Source: Coenobita brevimanus
Taxonomy: Eukaryota > Arthropoda > Malacostraca > Decapoda > Coenobitidae
Direction: 5' to 3'
Assembly (NCBI GenBank): GCA_032717465.1
Contig: CM064632.1
Location: 24,504,101 to 24,568,100 of the forward strand
DNA length: 64,000 nucleotides
Shown here piece by piece: positions 47,620 through 58,714 of the stretch; the stretch's first letter is position 1, and each line of letters starts with the position of its first letter. The notes below the pieces were generated by a model, which did not search any database, had not been told where the DNA came from, and saw only the letters and a list, made by a program, of their open reading frames with translations. A program made the translations under genes and the position numbers.

Positions 47620-47877
47620 TAAACTTACGCTTTACTTGAAGCAGTAGAAGGACCTTACCAAGTCAATTCATATTCTTCCAGTTTGTTTTCTGTATTTCTC
47701 TGACTATGTTCTGGGTGATAATTTATTTTTTCTTGCTGAATAATTTCCCACTTTTTATCATCTTTTCCTGCAGAAAAATTTCCCGCTTTTTATTATCACG
47801 CTCCCGTAGGCTACCCTACGATTGTCTTACTCATGGTAATCAAAGGTGGTTTTCGTTTTTCAACTTTCCGACTGGAT

Positions 47878-47975
47878 GCTAGGTTAGGTTAGGTTAGGTC
47901 CGGTTAGGTTAGATTAAATAATTAGGTACAGTTAAGCTAGGTTAGGTTAGGTTTAGTTAAACACTTAGGTTAGGA
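47878..47975 (+). repeat. interstitial TTAGG-like motifs
   Basis: GCTAGGTTAGGTTAGGTTAG at about 47878, CGGTTAGGTTAG near 47901, and AGGTTAGGTTAGG near 47938. TTAGG is the ancestral arthropod telomere repeat. The runs are only three to four units each. Confidence 0.6.
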
Positions 47976-48248
47976 CAGTCCCTTCCGCCATTACCCTGAC
48001 GAGTCAAACGAGCTGACACCGTGGAACATGGCTAATAACAGCGGAGAAACAGACATCGCATGAAACATTTAATTACCATCACAGAAATAATCAGAAAACT
48101 ATAACAGACCATCAGGAAGAAGAAAAACTGGTTTGGAAAGGTGCTTCTCCTGCTTCAAATATAGCGTATGTTTACCCAGTGTTCTCTCCAACTTTCGTCA
48201 CATTTATTTATCAGTTAGTATGCTCCATCCAGTTACGCCAAATTTCCG

Positions 48249-48255
<7 letters not shown>

Positions 48256-48294
<39 letters not shown>
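48256..48294 (+). repeat. (CA)n microsatellite
   Basis: Pure CA run. Confidence 0.95.
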
Positions 48295-48295
<1 letters not shown>

Positions 48296-48494
48296 GAATA
48301 CCTACGTATTACCACAGTCAGTTGCTATGATGGTTTAGAGCGCTTACACAAACAACTGACGAAGAAAAAAAAAGCTGCTAAGATAAAGAATAGGTGATAC
48401 GATGCTTCTTGATTTGGCCCATTTCGCCTCCTCACCATCTCACCTCAAGGACACATTCTCGCTAGGTAAGAGGGCCTTTTTTTTTTCTTTTTTT

Positions 48495-48648
48495 TTAACT
48501 TGGCTAAAAATGCTATCTCTCACCTGACTTGTAACAATAGATTAACAACAAAATAGTATGCTAGTCACAAGGAAGTGCTAAAAAAAAAAAAAAAAGTTAA
48601 CTCATGTGAAATAATATGCAAAAGGACGAAAATCTTGGGCACACCAAG
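48495..48648 (+). mobile_element. MITE-like family B, copy 6, shortened
   Basis: Starts TTAACTTGGCTAAAAATGC, carries GCTAGTCACAAGGAAGTGCT and a poly(A) run at about 48580-48595, and ends in an AAAGGACGAAAATCTTGGGC block. Confidence 0.6.
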
Positions 48649-48654
48649 ATGGAA

Positions 48655-48862
48655 GAACTATTAGCACCTCCTCTTGAGAGATTTATTTTGCTTTCTACGC
48701 CTTAGTATTTTTTTTAGACTATCGTTATGTTTCTAATATTTACACAGACTGAATTAATAACCTGTAAGAAAATATTACCTCTTCATATGCAGCAATAGAA
48801 CTGGTAAGGAAGAATTGTTAAAGAGCTTCCATAACCGATGAGGTAAGGTTATTGAGTCTCTT
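48655..48862 (+). mobile_element. MITE-like family A, diverged copy
   Basis: Both ends are recognisable (AGCACCTCCTCTTGAGAGAT and AAAGAGCTTCCATAACCGAT), but the terminal bases are decayed. Directly adjoins the family B copy. Confidence 0.4.
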
Positions 48863-48900
48863 GTTTTTATTATTATCATCTTATAGCCATAAAGATTTAA

Positions 48901-48907
<7 letters not shown>

Positions 48908-48954
<47 letters not shown>
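48908..48954 (+). repeat. (CA)n microsatellite
   Basis: Pure CA run. Confidence 0.95.
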
Positions 48955-48957
<3 letters not shown>

Positions 48958-49219
48958 AATAACCTTCTCACTTGCCCTTCCTCAAATATACACACCCGTC
49001 TCTCTCTCTCTCTCTGGCAACACCCCGGATATTAAAGAGCCACTCCAGATGTCACCTCACAGGGAGGAGAAGGGAAAGAAAAAAGCATGGAGAGAGAGAG
49101 AGAGAGAAGCATACGGCCGTTACCTGGAAACTTCTCATTGCTAATAAAGACTGCTCAGCAGCTTACTACGCCTTGACAGAATAATTAAAAGTGACAGCCT
49201 ATGCAAACACTAAGGCACC

Positions 49220-49428
49220 TATTTCCGTTGGTTAAGGAAACTCCCTGGCACTTTTTCTTAAGCTATTTATTATGCTTATTACACCTTAACGTTCTCTTTT
49301 GTGTTACGAAATCATTCTAATATCACCATACTCTGCTTGATAATGTACGAAACGATATTAGCCATCCATATCCAAAAATAAATTGCTGGGGAAGAAGTGC
49401 TAGGGAGCTTCCTTAACCGACGAGAATA
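49220..49428 (+). mobile_element. MITE-like family A, copy 5
   Basis: A 209-bp copy with left end TATTTCCGTTGGTTAAGGAA and right end CCGACGAGAATA. Same subfamily as the 23.1-kb copy. Confidence 0.75.
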
Positions 49429-49469
49429 AGGACTAAATCCCCCCCATCCACCGGATGCATCTCCCTAAA

Positions 49470-49676
49470 GGTTGTATTGTAAATGGCTTCGGAATCTTTC
49501 GTAACACCTCTTCCATGGCGATTTATCTGGTACAATACACTTTAATATCCTTTTGTGTGTTAGTGATGCTGAAACGTTAGAAACAGCATACGAGGGAAAA
49601 TGTGTAATACTCAAAACAAATAGCTCAGGAAAGAGTGCTACGAAGCCTCCTATGCCACTTAAGAGTATCTGTGAAA
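49470..49676 (+). mobile_element. MITE-like family A relative
   Basis: Contains TAACACCTCTTCCATGGCGA and the mirrored AGGAAAGAGTGCTACGAAGC, but the outer ends differ (GGCTTCGGAATCTTTC against CTCCTATGCCACTTAAGAG), suggesting a related subfamily. Confidence 0.5.
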
Positions 49677-49844
49677 ACCAAAACGAGTAAAGAGCGTTTG
49701 TCTTCTCTGCCTTGCTGATCAGTGCGGTATGTATCGCTGCACACAGCCTGACCAAACCAAATGCTCGTAACTTTTCCACAGTAACCCTAAGAATTTTGAA
49801 AGGTTACACACACACTCGTCCCCTTGGTTTTAAGAATACCAATA

Positions 49845-49852
<8 letters not shown>

Positions 49853-49915
<63 letters not shown>
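49853..49915 (+). repeat. (CT)n microsatellite
   Basis: Pure CT run; a complementary (GA)n run follows at 50031-50060. Confidence 0.95.
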
Positions 49916-49918
<3 letters not shown>

Positions 49919-50024
49919 CTGAAGGAAAATAAATTGATGATCTGAAAATGAGAATTTCTGACCAGAAGGGAAACCACAAAGTAACGGAGATGAGAAATGG
50001 GAGGACAAACAGGGGAAAGATGGG

Positions 50025-50064
<40 letters not shown>

Positions 50065-50455
50065 TAGACCACACAGACTTTATGACCTCAGCAAGACTAT
50101 CTGGCCTAAACAGTGGTACCAGTAATAATACGATAGTTTATGCAGTCTTTATATGCCAGTCACAGATATAGATATATGACAAGGATACTACCGTACAGCA
50201 AAAGGCTCTCTCTTTCCACCCTCCAGAGTCCCTGTAATACGCCGCCAATTATATCAATAAATATATAAATAAACAAATAAAAATAAATGAAAAAAAAAGT
50301 GAAAAGCAGTACAGTGCAATATAGAAAATCCCGACGGAAATTTCAGAGAGAGATAGAGGAGGTGGGTGTGAAGGGGTGGTAAGAGGTAGTGCCTGGGTGT
50401 TACATATTAACCAGGTCATTAGCTTGATTAATCCCGGACCTTCTGGATCATTTGC
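49916..50455. other. unannotated spacer
   Basis: Only a (GA)n run at 50031-50060 and AT-rich sequence; no gene. Confidence 0.5.
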
Positions 50456-51817
50456 TTATGAGTCTGGATCCTCGCCTCACTGATGGGGAGCGGGGAGGAT
50501 GAGGTGGAGGAGAAAATGATGCTGGGGGGGGGGGAGAGGGGAGGAAGGAGGGAGGAATGGTTGGACAAGATATAAAATGAAGAGGAGGCAGAGGGAGTAG
50601 ATGAAGGAAGGAGGATGAGGGCATGGGAGAGGTAGAGTGGTGGAGGGAGGACAGAACTGTGAGGGAGGGGAAGAGGGTGTGGAGGGGAAGAAGAGTTGTA
50701 AGTGGTGAGAGAGGAGGAGATAATGGAGGTGGGAGAGAGGGGAAATAATCGAGAAGGGGGAGAGGGGATATAAGGAAGGAGGGGGGAGGAAAAGTAATAG
50801 AGGAAGGAGAGAGGGGAAATAATGATGGAGGGAGAGAAGGAAATAATGATGGAGGGGAGAGGGAAGATAATAGAGAAGGGGAGATTATGGAGGAGAAAAA
50901 AGGGAGGTAACGAAGAAGGGGGAGAGGGGAAAATGAGGAAGGGGACAAGGGAGGCAATGGAGGAGAGGGAAAGGGGAGATAGTGGATGAGAGGGAGAGGA
51001 GATATAATGGAGGAGAGAGAGAGGAGAGATAATGGAGGAGAGGGAGGGAGGAGATAATGGAGGATGGGAGAGAGGAGACAATGGAGGAAGGGGGAGTGGG
51101 GAGAATGGTGGGGAAGTGCGAATGAGGGAAAGTCTGGAAAAGCATAAGGAGTAGGAGGGGTGACTATTTTCGCCATGTTACTGGCCATATTTAAAGCCGC
51201 TAAGTTAGTATAAACAAATTGCCGGATGTTTGCAGGGCATTTGGTTACCACAGGAAGGTTGCTTCGTTCACCTTAGGCTGGACAGGCTGGGTTATTTTGG
51301 GCTAGACTAACTGCAAAACAATTCAAGTGCAGCACAAATCACAATCAAAATGGAATAAATCACACTATACGTTACAAGGAAAACTTAGATTTGATGTAAA
51401 AAATATCGCTGTTTGTGTGACACTGCAACTTGATCGAGAAGAACATGTTCTCGGACTAAGCAACCATCCACATATCCGGGAAAGTGAACGAACAAAACGT
51501 GCTAATTTGGTGATCAGAAGAACCTCATGCAGCACTGGAACACGTAAACAATCCAAAAGTTAATGACTGGTGTGGCATGTTACGTGATCCTGTGACTGGA
51601 TAATTTTTTCTTCGCTAAGCAAACAGTATACGTCTGCCAGTTATGTGAATATATGATAATTACTTTGACCCAGTACCAGATGAATTAAGTTTCAGCCTAG
51701 AGTATTTTTAAAGCAAGATGGTGCACTGCCACATCAAAATCTCTTGGTACCACCTCTGACGCAAACTACAAAGTCCCCTGGATTGGCAGTGGAGGATCCA
51801 TCTCCTGGCCAGTCACA
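50456..51817 (+). repeat. left arm of a 3.5-kb palindrome
   Basis: Starts TTATGAGTCTGGATCC and is the reverse complement of 52772-53983. The outer ~670 bases are a G/A-rich minisatellite (units like ATAATGGAGGAGAGGGAG) mirrored by a C/T-rich tract in the other arm. The inner ~680 bases are non-repetitive and contain a decayed transposase. Confidence 0.88.
51400..51795 (+). pseudogene. decayed Tc1/mariner-type transposase fragment
   Basis: Conceptual frames read HIRESERTKRANLV near 51466-51507, then KVNDWCGMLRDPVTG near 51556-51600, then after a frameshift FFFAKQTVYV, then KQDGALPH near 51715-51738. The order and spacing recall the catalytic region of DDE_3/mariner-family transposases (VxVWCG..., FFF..QTV, and a QDGAPPH motif carrying the second catalytic Asp). 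Several stops and shifts are present. The same relic occurs inverted in the right arm. Assignment rests on remembered family motifs, so it is tentative. Confidence 0.45.
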
Positions 51818-52771
51818 TTCAGTACTGGTGAGTTGATATTTACGATGGGTATTGTGCAATTGCAGTAAAGCCCGCTATAAGGGAATCAAAATAATCAAGC
51901 TGTTCCTTGCTCCTGCATGAAATGAAACCCGCTTTCTTTAGAACATTAGATCAATCCCTCTCTCTTACTTTTCCTCATTCCTTCTCTCCCCGTCAGTCTA
52001 TATCTTACTGTTTCTCTTCTCCCTTAACTCCCCACCTCTTAACCTCTCAGTCTCTCCCCGCCCTTTCTTTCTTCCTACCTACCCCTTTTTCGCATTTCCT
52101 CCCAGTTAGTCTCTCTCTCCCGCTTCCCTCCGTCGTGTGGGCCTGTGAGCGAGTCCCCTGCACAAATTCCTGCCGGCTGGCCACCGAAGGACTCGGTAAT
52201 TATGTTTCAAATACATGTCAAACGCGTCAAAGGCTCCCACGACGCTGCATTATCATCAAAGGCCTGCAGGTAAAGAGCGCATCTCTGCCTGAGTGGATTA
52301 CGAAGGGTTTTAATGGTCATGCGTGTGCGGGATATGATGCGGCCGCGATGGGAATGAGGCCCCGGGGATGATACAGTGTGAGCCGGATTTCCCCCATGTC
52401 ATCCCAGTGCCTGTTGGCCACATATCCGTGTAATATTAATCGCCTACTTGTTTCCCTAAATGCCTGAACGTCTGACTTTAGCCGCAGATGAGTAATGTTG
52501 TCAGTATTGATGCAGATAAGCAGTCAAGAGCCTCTGTTAGAAAAATGTTCATGTTGTATTGTAACGTCAGATAAATATAACATGAACATATCTGCTGCAG
52601 ATGTACAAATGACTGCCTAATGTTGCCCCTCATTCATGTACTGTCCCATATATCTTCCCTAAGTATTAAAAATCCATCAAGAATTTTAATGTTTTAACTC
52701 ACTGATGTTAGTCACTGGAATTCCACATAATCCATGAAAAAAATACGGGGTGTTACTGGCAGGCTGTGTCT
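51818..52771. other. palindrome spacer
   Basis: About 950 bases between the arms. It includes a pyrimidine-rich segment at 51955-52140 and a CpG-rich segment at about 52125-52380 with a GCGGCCGC site at 52340-52347. The composition differs from the surrounding AT-rich DNA. Confidence 0.6.
52106..52269 (+). other. candidate internal exon (speculative)
   Basis: A long polypyrimidine run ends in CTCCCAG at 52099-52105, a good 3' splice acceptor. The frame stays open and CpG-rich for 164 bases, then CTGCAG|GTAAAG at 52264-52275 matches a strong 5' splice donor. The open frame continues from 51907 to 52371. The encoded segment (VVWACERVPCTNSC near its start) is not one I recognise. Splice-like signals occur by chance in pyrimidine-rich DNA, so this is only a pointer. 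Confidence 0.15.
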
Positions 52772-53976
52772 TCAGATGTGACTGGCCAAGAGATGGATCC
52801 ACGATGGCCAATTCAGATGACTTTGTAGTTCGTAACAGGGGTCGTACCAGCAGACTTTAACGTGACAGTGCGCCCACTTGCTATAAAAATACTTTAGGTT
52901 CTAACTTAGTTCATGTAATGTTAGATTAAAATCATAGTTAAATATATTAAGACAATTGGCAGATGTTTACTGTTTGCTTAGTGAAGAAAAGGTATCCAAT
53001 ACACCCAGGATCACGTAACAAGCCACACCAGGCATTAACTTTGGATTGCCCACGTGTTCCAGTGCTGCATGAGGCTCTTCTGACCTGTAAATTGGCACGT
53101 TTTGTTTGTTCACTTTCCTGGATATTTGGATGGTTGTTTAGTCGAGAACATGTCCTTCTCGATCAATTGTAGTTTCACACAAACAGTGATTTTCTATATC
53201 AAATCTAAGTTTTCCTTGTAGGGTATAGTGTGATTTATTCCATTTTGATAGTGATTTGTGTTGCAGCTGTATTGTTTTACAGTTAGTCTAGCCCAAAATT
53301 ACCCATCGGGAAGCATCCTCCCTATGGTATCCAAATTCCCTACACAAATCCGGCTACTTGTTTATACTAACAAAGTATGGCCAGTGATGTAGCGAAAATA
53401 GTCACCCCTTCTACTCATGTTTTTTTAGACCTTCCCTCATTCGCACTTCCCCACCATTCTCCCCTCTCCCCTCTCTTCTCCATTAGCTCCCCTCTACCCC
53501 TTCTCCATTATCCTCCCTCTCCGCTCCCAGTCCTCTATAATCTCCCCTCTCTCCCTTCTCCATTATCTCCCCTCCACCAATCCTCTATTATCTCCCTTCA
53601 CCCCCACCTCGATAATCTCCCCTCTCCCCACCACAGTTATCTCCCGTTTCCCTTCCTCCATTATCTCCCTCTCCCTCTCCTCCATTATCTCCCCTCTCGC
53701 CCTCTTCGATAATCTCCGTTCTCCCCCTCCACCCTCACCATTTCACCCTTTCTTCCCCTGCACACTCTCTTCCCCTCCCTCACCGTCCTGTCCTCCCTCC
53801 ACCACTCTACCTCTCCCCTGCCTTTATCCTACCCCATCAACTACTCCCTCTGCCTCCTCCCCATTTTATATTTTGTCCCACCATTCCTCTCTCTCCTTTC
53901 TTCCCTCTCCCCCCTCCCCATCAGTTTCTCCTCCACCTCTCCCTTCCCGCTCCCCATCAGTGATATGCGGATCCAT

Positions 53977-53983
<7 letters not shown>
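52772..53983 (-). repeat. right arm of the 3.5-kb palindrome
   Basis: Reverse complement of 50456-51817. The inner edge GTGACTGGCCAAGAGATGGA pairs with TCCATCTCCTGGCCAGTCAC of the left arm, and the outer edge GGATCCATTCTCAT with the left arm start. The arms differ by many substitutions and by length changes in the purine/pyrimidine minisatellite. Confidence 0.88.
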
Positions 53984-54027
<44 letters not shown>

Positions 54028-54045
54028 CTATCTATCTATATATAT
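53981..54045 (+). repeat. (TA)n/(CTAT)n tract at the LTR insertion site
   Basis: The LTR element is inserted directly after this tract; (TA)n resumes on its other side at 59523. Confidence 0.95.
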
Positions 54046-54161
54046 TGTTACGGAACAGAGAAAGATAATGTACACTTTAAGTGAGAATGCTAAAAATCAC
54101 TACTGTCCCGTAAAGTTCCAGGTTCAAAACAAAAGAGTTAGGTAAAATTACAAGTTAAAGT

Positions 54162-54167
54162 TTATTG
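54162..54167 (-). promoter_or_regulatory. polyadenylation signal AATAAA in the 3' LTR
   Basis: AATAAA in sense orientation, downstream of the TATA-like box in the same LTR, as expected for an R-region end. The 5' LTR has the variant ATTAAA at the same place (58852-58857). Confidence 0.5.
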
Positions 54168-54607
54168 CTCAAACTAACAACAAAACATTCAGGACTCATA
54201 AGGATAATGTAATGGCAAATAAACAGGTTAAATATATGGTTAACTGCAATAGCCTCTATTAACACGAAATTAGCAAGAGTAAATTTATCTAAGTCAGCCC
54301 TGATAAAATGAGATACCAGATAATACTCAGTGAATGCCGGATAAATTATTACAGATACAAACTATTATCAAAAATGACTGACAAAGAACCCTACATAAAT
54401 TACAAACTTCACTAGGCCTACAAATTAAACCCTATGCTACACAGTACAAGAAAAAATGCAACAACAGTTATACTCAAATTACACACAGCTGCTAGATGTT
54501 TGGAGATTTCTTGAGCACTCACAATAATAATATCTGTACAGGGGAGGACAGAGATGTGAACAAAATGAGGAGCAGATCTAAGTGGCAATGATGCAGAGAC
54601 TGAGCTC

Positions 54608-54616
54608 ATTATATAG
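54608..54616 (-). promoter_or_regulatory. TATA-like box in the LTR
   Basis: CTATATAAT in sense orientation. The active copy would be the equivalent one in the 5' LTR at about 59298-59306. Confidence 0.45.
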
Positions 54617-54832
54617 GGGCCGGCAGAACTTGATACAACTTGCAAGAAGGACGCGCAAATGAAGCCATGGGGACAAAGAGTTGACAGTCCCGCTCTAAAT
54701 AACAGAGAGAACGACTTACTCTACTATAACGGTAGAAGGGGGGGACTGAGGCAGAACATGCTCGTGATCAAACATGCAGCAACTGTGCGTTAAAATTACA
54801 CAAAGGATGATGAAATCATAGGCTATGTAACA

Positions 54833-54841
54833 CCTCCCCAC
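54833..54841 (-). promoter_or_regulatory. polypurine tract
   Basis: In sense orientation GTGGGGAGG lies immediately upstream of the 3' LTR, the expected primer for plus-strand DNA synthesis. Confidence 0.7.
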
Positions 54842-54947
54842 AAAGAAAAAGAAATTTACAAAGGAAATTTCTTATTACTCTAAAACAATCTGTACATGGC
54901 ATTACAGAACATGCAAATGTCTTTCCTAATGTTACAAAACATGAGAT

Positions 54948-55691
54948 CTAGCTAGCACGTTCAGTCATAGGTACTTGCCAGTATCCCTTTAACAAATCAA
55001 ACTTACTTATGTACCTAGCCTTTCCGATCTTGTCTATGCAATCTTCCACACGAGGGAGAGGGTAAGTGTCTGTTTTGGTTATCTGATTAAAACGTCTGTA
55101 GTCAATGCAAAGCCGCTGTGACCCACCTGGCTTAGGGACCAGAGTGACAGGAGAACTCCACTCGCTCTGACAGGGCTCAATCATCTTGTGGTCCAACAGG
55201 TAGCCAAGCTCCTTCTGGATGAGAGGAACTTTCACTGGGTTCACACGGTAAGGAGGCAATTTAATTGGCTTTGCGTCTCCAACATCGACATCATGCATCA
55301 ACACAGTGGTTCTTCCTGGAGTAGCACGGAACACCTGCGGGTACTCCTGCAGTAATGCCGAAAACTCCTGCCTTTCCTCGGGAGGTAGATGAGAAAGCTT
55401 AGTCTGGAGATCATTCATGATATCAGGATTCTTCCCCAAACTATCACTCAGGCTCATACTGCATGGGAGAGCTTCACTTGCAGACTCGGGTGGAACAGCT
55501 ACAGTGCAGACTGGGTTATTTTCGTCCCGCCTGTGATATAACTTTAGCATGTTGATGTGACATAGTTGCTTGCTCTTTCTACGATCTGGTGTGGCGATGA
55601 CATAGTTGACATCACTGAATTTCTTCTCCACGAAATAAGGACCACTAAACTTGGCTTGAAGAGGTTGCCCATGAACTGGTAGCAGAATCAA
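54948..55691 (-). pseudogene. integrase C-terminus plus truncated RT
   Basis: The 247-codon frame continues the polyprotein after a one-base frameshift. Residues 15-34 hold a GPY/F-type integrase C-terminal module (KFSGPYFVEKKF). RT begins near residue 95: LPPYRVNP 145-152, SSPVTLVPKPGGSQRLCIDY 179-198, YPLPRVED 210-217, KFDLLKGYWQVP 230-241 containing the first catalytic Asp. A TAG follows immediately after TERAS at 245-247. The YxDD box, thumb and RNase H are missing, and only about 115 bases separate the stop from the 3' LTR, so a deletion has removed them. Confidence 0.88.
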
Positions 55692-58654
55692 AACTGATCT
55701 CCTGGCTGAAAGTGGCGTAACCTGGACTTCTTATCATACCAAGTCTTCCTCTTCTCCTGAGCGGCTCCTAAATTCTCTCTCGCCAGCTGTAAAGCATTGG
55801 ACAGCCGTTCTTTGAACTTCATCACATACTCCAGCAGGTTGACGTCATCTTCCTCCGACAGCCAGCATTCCTTGAGTAACTTAAGGGGTCCTCTTACTTC
55901 ATGGCCAAACAGTAGTTCAAAAGGTGAGAAGCCCAGTGATTCATTTGGAGATTCTCTTGCAGCAAACACAACGAATGGAAGACCTTTATCCCAGTCTTTC
56001 TGATGTTCCAAACAGTATTTCTTGAGCATCGATTTGAGTGTTTGATGATATCTCTCCAACGCTCCTTGGGTCTGGGGATGGTAAGCTGAAGACGTGATCT
56101 GGGTGATGCCCAACTCTTTCAGAGACTGCTTGAAAACGTTTGACATGAAATTACTTCCCCGGTCTGACTGTACCTCCTTGGGCAGACCAAACTTTGTGAA
56201 GAACCCTAGCATTTCCTTAACCACGTTCTTTGCTGAGATGTTTCTAAGTGGAATGGCTTCAGGATAACGAGTAGCCATATCAATCATGGTCAGCACACAA
56301 GAAAATCCTGAAGAAGTCTTAGGAAGAGGGCCCACAATATCCACCAACACACGGGTGAAAGGCGCCTCAAAAGGAGGAATGGGAAATAGAGATGCAACCT
56401 TTTCGGTCTGATTACACTTCCCCACAACTTGACAGGTGTGACAAGACTTACAATACCAGGAAACATCCCTGAAGATACCTGGCCAGTAGAAGTGTTTCAA
56501 AATGCGTGCCACAGTCTTCCTCACTCCAAGGTGTCCTGCCAAACTGGAATCATGAGCCACTCTAATGATATCCTGCCTACAAACACGAGGGATGACAACT
56601 TGATGTACAACCTCCCATTCACAGTCAGCTGATGCTGTTGGGGGTCTCCACTTCCTCATAAGTACTCCTGACTTTACATAATAACAAGTAGAAGCACCGG
56701 CTGACTCTTCTTCACTGTAAGCAGAGTTAGCTAGACCTTTCAACTCAGGGTCAGCAACCTGCAACTCAACCAACTCTTGACGAGACAAATTATCAACACT
56801 ACGGGGTACTGCCTCATCTGGTGAGTGGTCCAAATTAGCAAGAAAAGTGTCAGCTAGGATAACATCATCATCATCATTATCCTCTAAATCACCAGTAACT
56901 TTAGACTTAGCCCTAGTGACAGCACATGCAGGGAACACATCAGGGACACTACAATCCTGGGCCGCAGCCACTGGCTCACTAGACAACTGAGGAGCTGGAC
57001 ACACTTGACTTCCACCAATATCATTTCCAAGTAAGAAAGTTACACCTGACATTGGGAGTGTCTCAACCAACCCGACCATAACGGAACCATTAACAAAACC
57101 AGACTCTAAATTCACTCTGCACAGAGGGACAGAGAAGTAATTATTCCCTACACCTTGTAAGATTACAGTTTCATCAGAGGAATTAACATTAGAGCCTAGA
57201 ACACTGGTCAGCATAAGGGATTGGCAAGCACCTGTATCACGATATATTTTAACTGGTTTCCTGTCGTTACTGTCCAGAGGACTGACAAAACCATCAGACA
57301 GGAAATTAGCACATGAACTCTTGAGAGTGTCACCCACGTTATTGCTCAAAAGAGGAGCTCCATCATGAGAATTTAAGTTACCCCTCAAAGCAGGTTCAGT
57401 TAACTCAGTTAAAGAATTCTGGGAACTCTCAAGAGTGGACACTAGACCAATTGACTGAATATTTAAAGACTCCTTTTTGTTCACATCACGCTGTCTCCTG
57501 AAACATCTTTCCGTAGTATGACCAAGCTTACTACAATAAGTACATTTACTTTTCTGAAATCTAGAGGTGAAGCTGGTATTTACTTCCTGAGAAACATCAT
57601 CCTTATTCTCTTTCCTGTTACCTGTACTCTGAGTAGAGGCAACGTACTTACTCTCAGCTTTCCCTTTTTCTTTAGAATATCTCTTGTGAGTGAGAACATA
57701 TTCATCAGCTAAAACTGCAGCATCAGACAAATTATCTATCCTTTTCTCATCAAGATATAGGCTTACATCTTTATAAATACACCTTTTGAAATCCTCCAGC
57801 AAAATCATCTGCTTAAATTTACCAAAATCAGAATCCACATTCTTAGAATTTAACCACTGCTCTAACAGATCTTCTTTGATTTTTGCATACTCAACATGGG
57901 ATTGCTTATCTTGCTTGTAAGTTGTCCTAAATTTTACTCTATAGGCTTCAGGAACAAGCTCATAGGCCTTAAGAATCAAGCTCTTAACTACATCATAATT
58001 ATCAGACTGATCCTGAGGCAAAGATGCATCAGTTACTTGAGCTTTACCGGTGAGAACAGTTTGAAGGAGTACTGGCCAATACTCCTTAGGCCAATTAAAA
58101 CCTGTAGCTACCCTCTCAAACAACTGAAAATACTTTGTTAAATCAGATTCATTAAAAGGAGGGACAAGTTTAACATTTTTAGCCACATCAAAATCATCAG
58201 AGCTAGATGATCCAGTTCCACCTTGTTTCATGTGATACTCATGGTCTGCCTGAATCCTGGCAAGTTCAACTTGTGCCTGAGCCTGTATCTGTGCCTCCTG
58301 AATCCGAACCTGAGATTCCGCCTCCTTAGCCAGAGACTCAGCCTCCTTAGCACGTGCTTGAAATTCAGCCTCCTTAACACGAGACTCCGCCTCCTTAGCA
58401 CGAGCCTCCTGCAGGGCTAGCTGTAACTTAGCTATTTCAATCTGCGTTTGCTCATTTGGAGGAGTTACATTAAACAAGCTCTTATTAATCATGCCAACAA
58501 TTTGATCTTTAGAATGATGAGAGTGAACTGCAGTTCCCAATTGTTGAGCAACAAGCTTAAGTTCATTCTTTGTTCTGTTTTCTACATCACACACTGTTTG
58601 CACATTTGACAAAAAATCTTTGGCTTCATCAAGTGTAGTAATAGTAGACATCAT
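55688..58654 (-). pseudogene. gag-protease-integrase polyprotein
   Basis: The 988-codon frame starts at the first ATG (58654; the next codon is also ATG). Residues 70-140 are an Ala/Glu-rich coiled-coil-like region with repeated AKEAES units. Residues 160-330 resemble a gag capsid region of the SCAN-like type. The zinc knuckle is CX2CX4HX4C at 371-384. The protease motif DTGA begins at 473. The integrase HHCC zinc domain is at H701, H708, C735 and C738, and the DDE core is D772, D831, E867 with 35 residues between the last two. No RT lies between protease and integrase. The frame ends at HFQPGDQF through a one-base shift near 55690; downstream sequence continues in the next frame. Confidence 0.88.
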
Positions 58655-58714
58655 GAATAAGTAACAGTCACAAAATATCAAGCAATATCCTTATGATAAT
58701 ATCCTGAATATCCT

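Larger units (their letters stand above)
47620..48360 (+). repeat. diverged dispersed repeat related to 37.2-37.9 kb
   Basis: Scattered blocks match the distal half of the duplicated unit: TAGAAGGACCTTACCAAGTC near 47646 and CAGTTGCTATGATGGTTTAG near 48320. The order is rearranged, so the relationship is only partial. Confidence 0.35.
54046..54832 (-). repeat. 3' LTR
   Basis: 787 bp, TG...CA ended. Compared with the 5' LTR I count four substitutions and no indel. In sense orientation it has a TATA-like CTATATAAT (54608-54616) and a canonical AATAAA polyadenylation signal (54162-54167). Confidence 0.95.

Noticed and set aside
50428..51251. Long Ser/Pro/Leu-rich frames of over 200 codons, also at 18.6-19.2, 21.8-22.5 and 6.2-6.8 kb
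   Set aside because: They come from purine/pyrimidine-rich low-complexity DNA, with parallel open frames in several phases.
54418..54645. 75-codon frame in the LTR, repeated at 59108-59335
   Set aside because: It is identical only because the LTRs are identical; no domain and inside a non-coding LTR.
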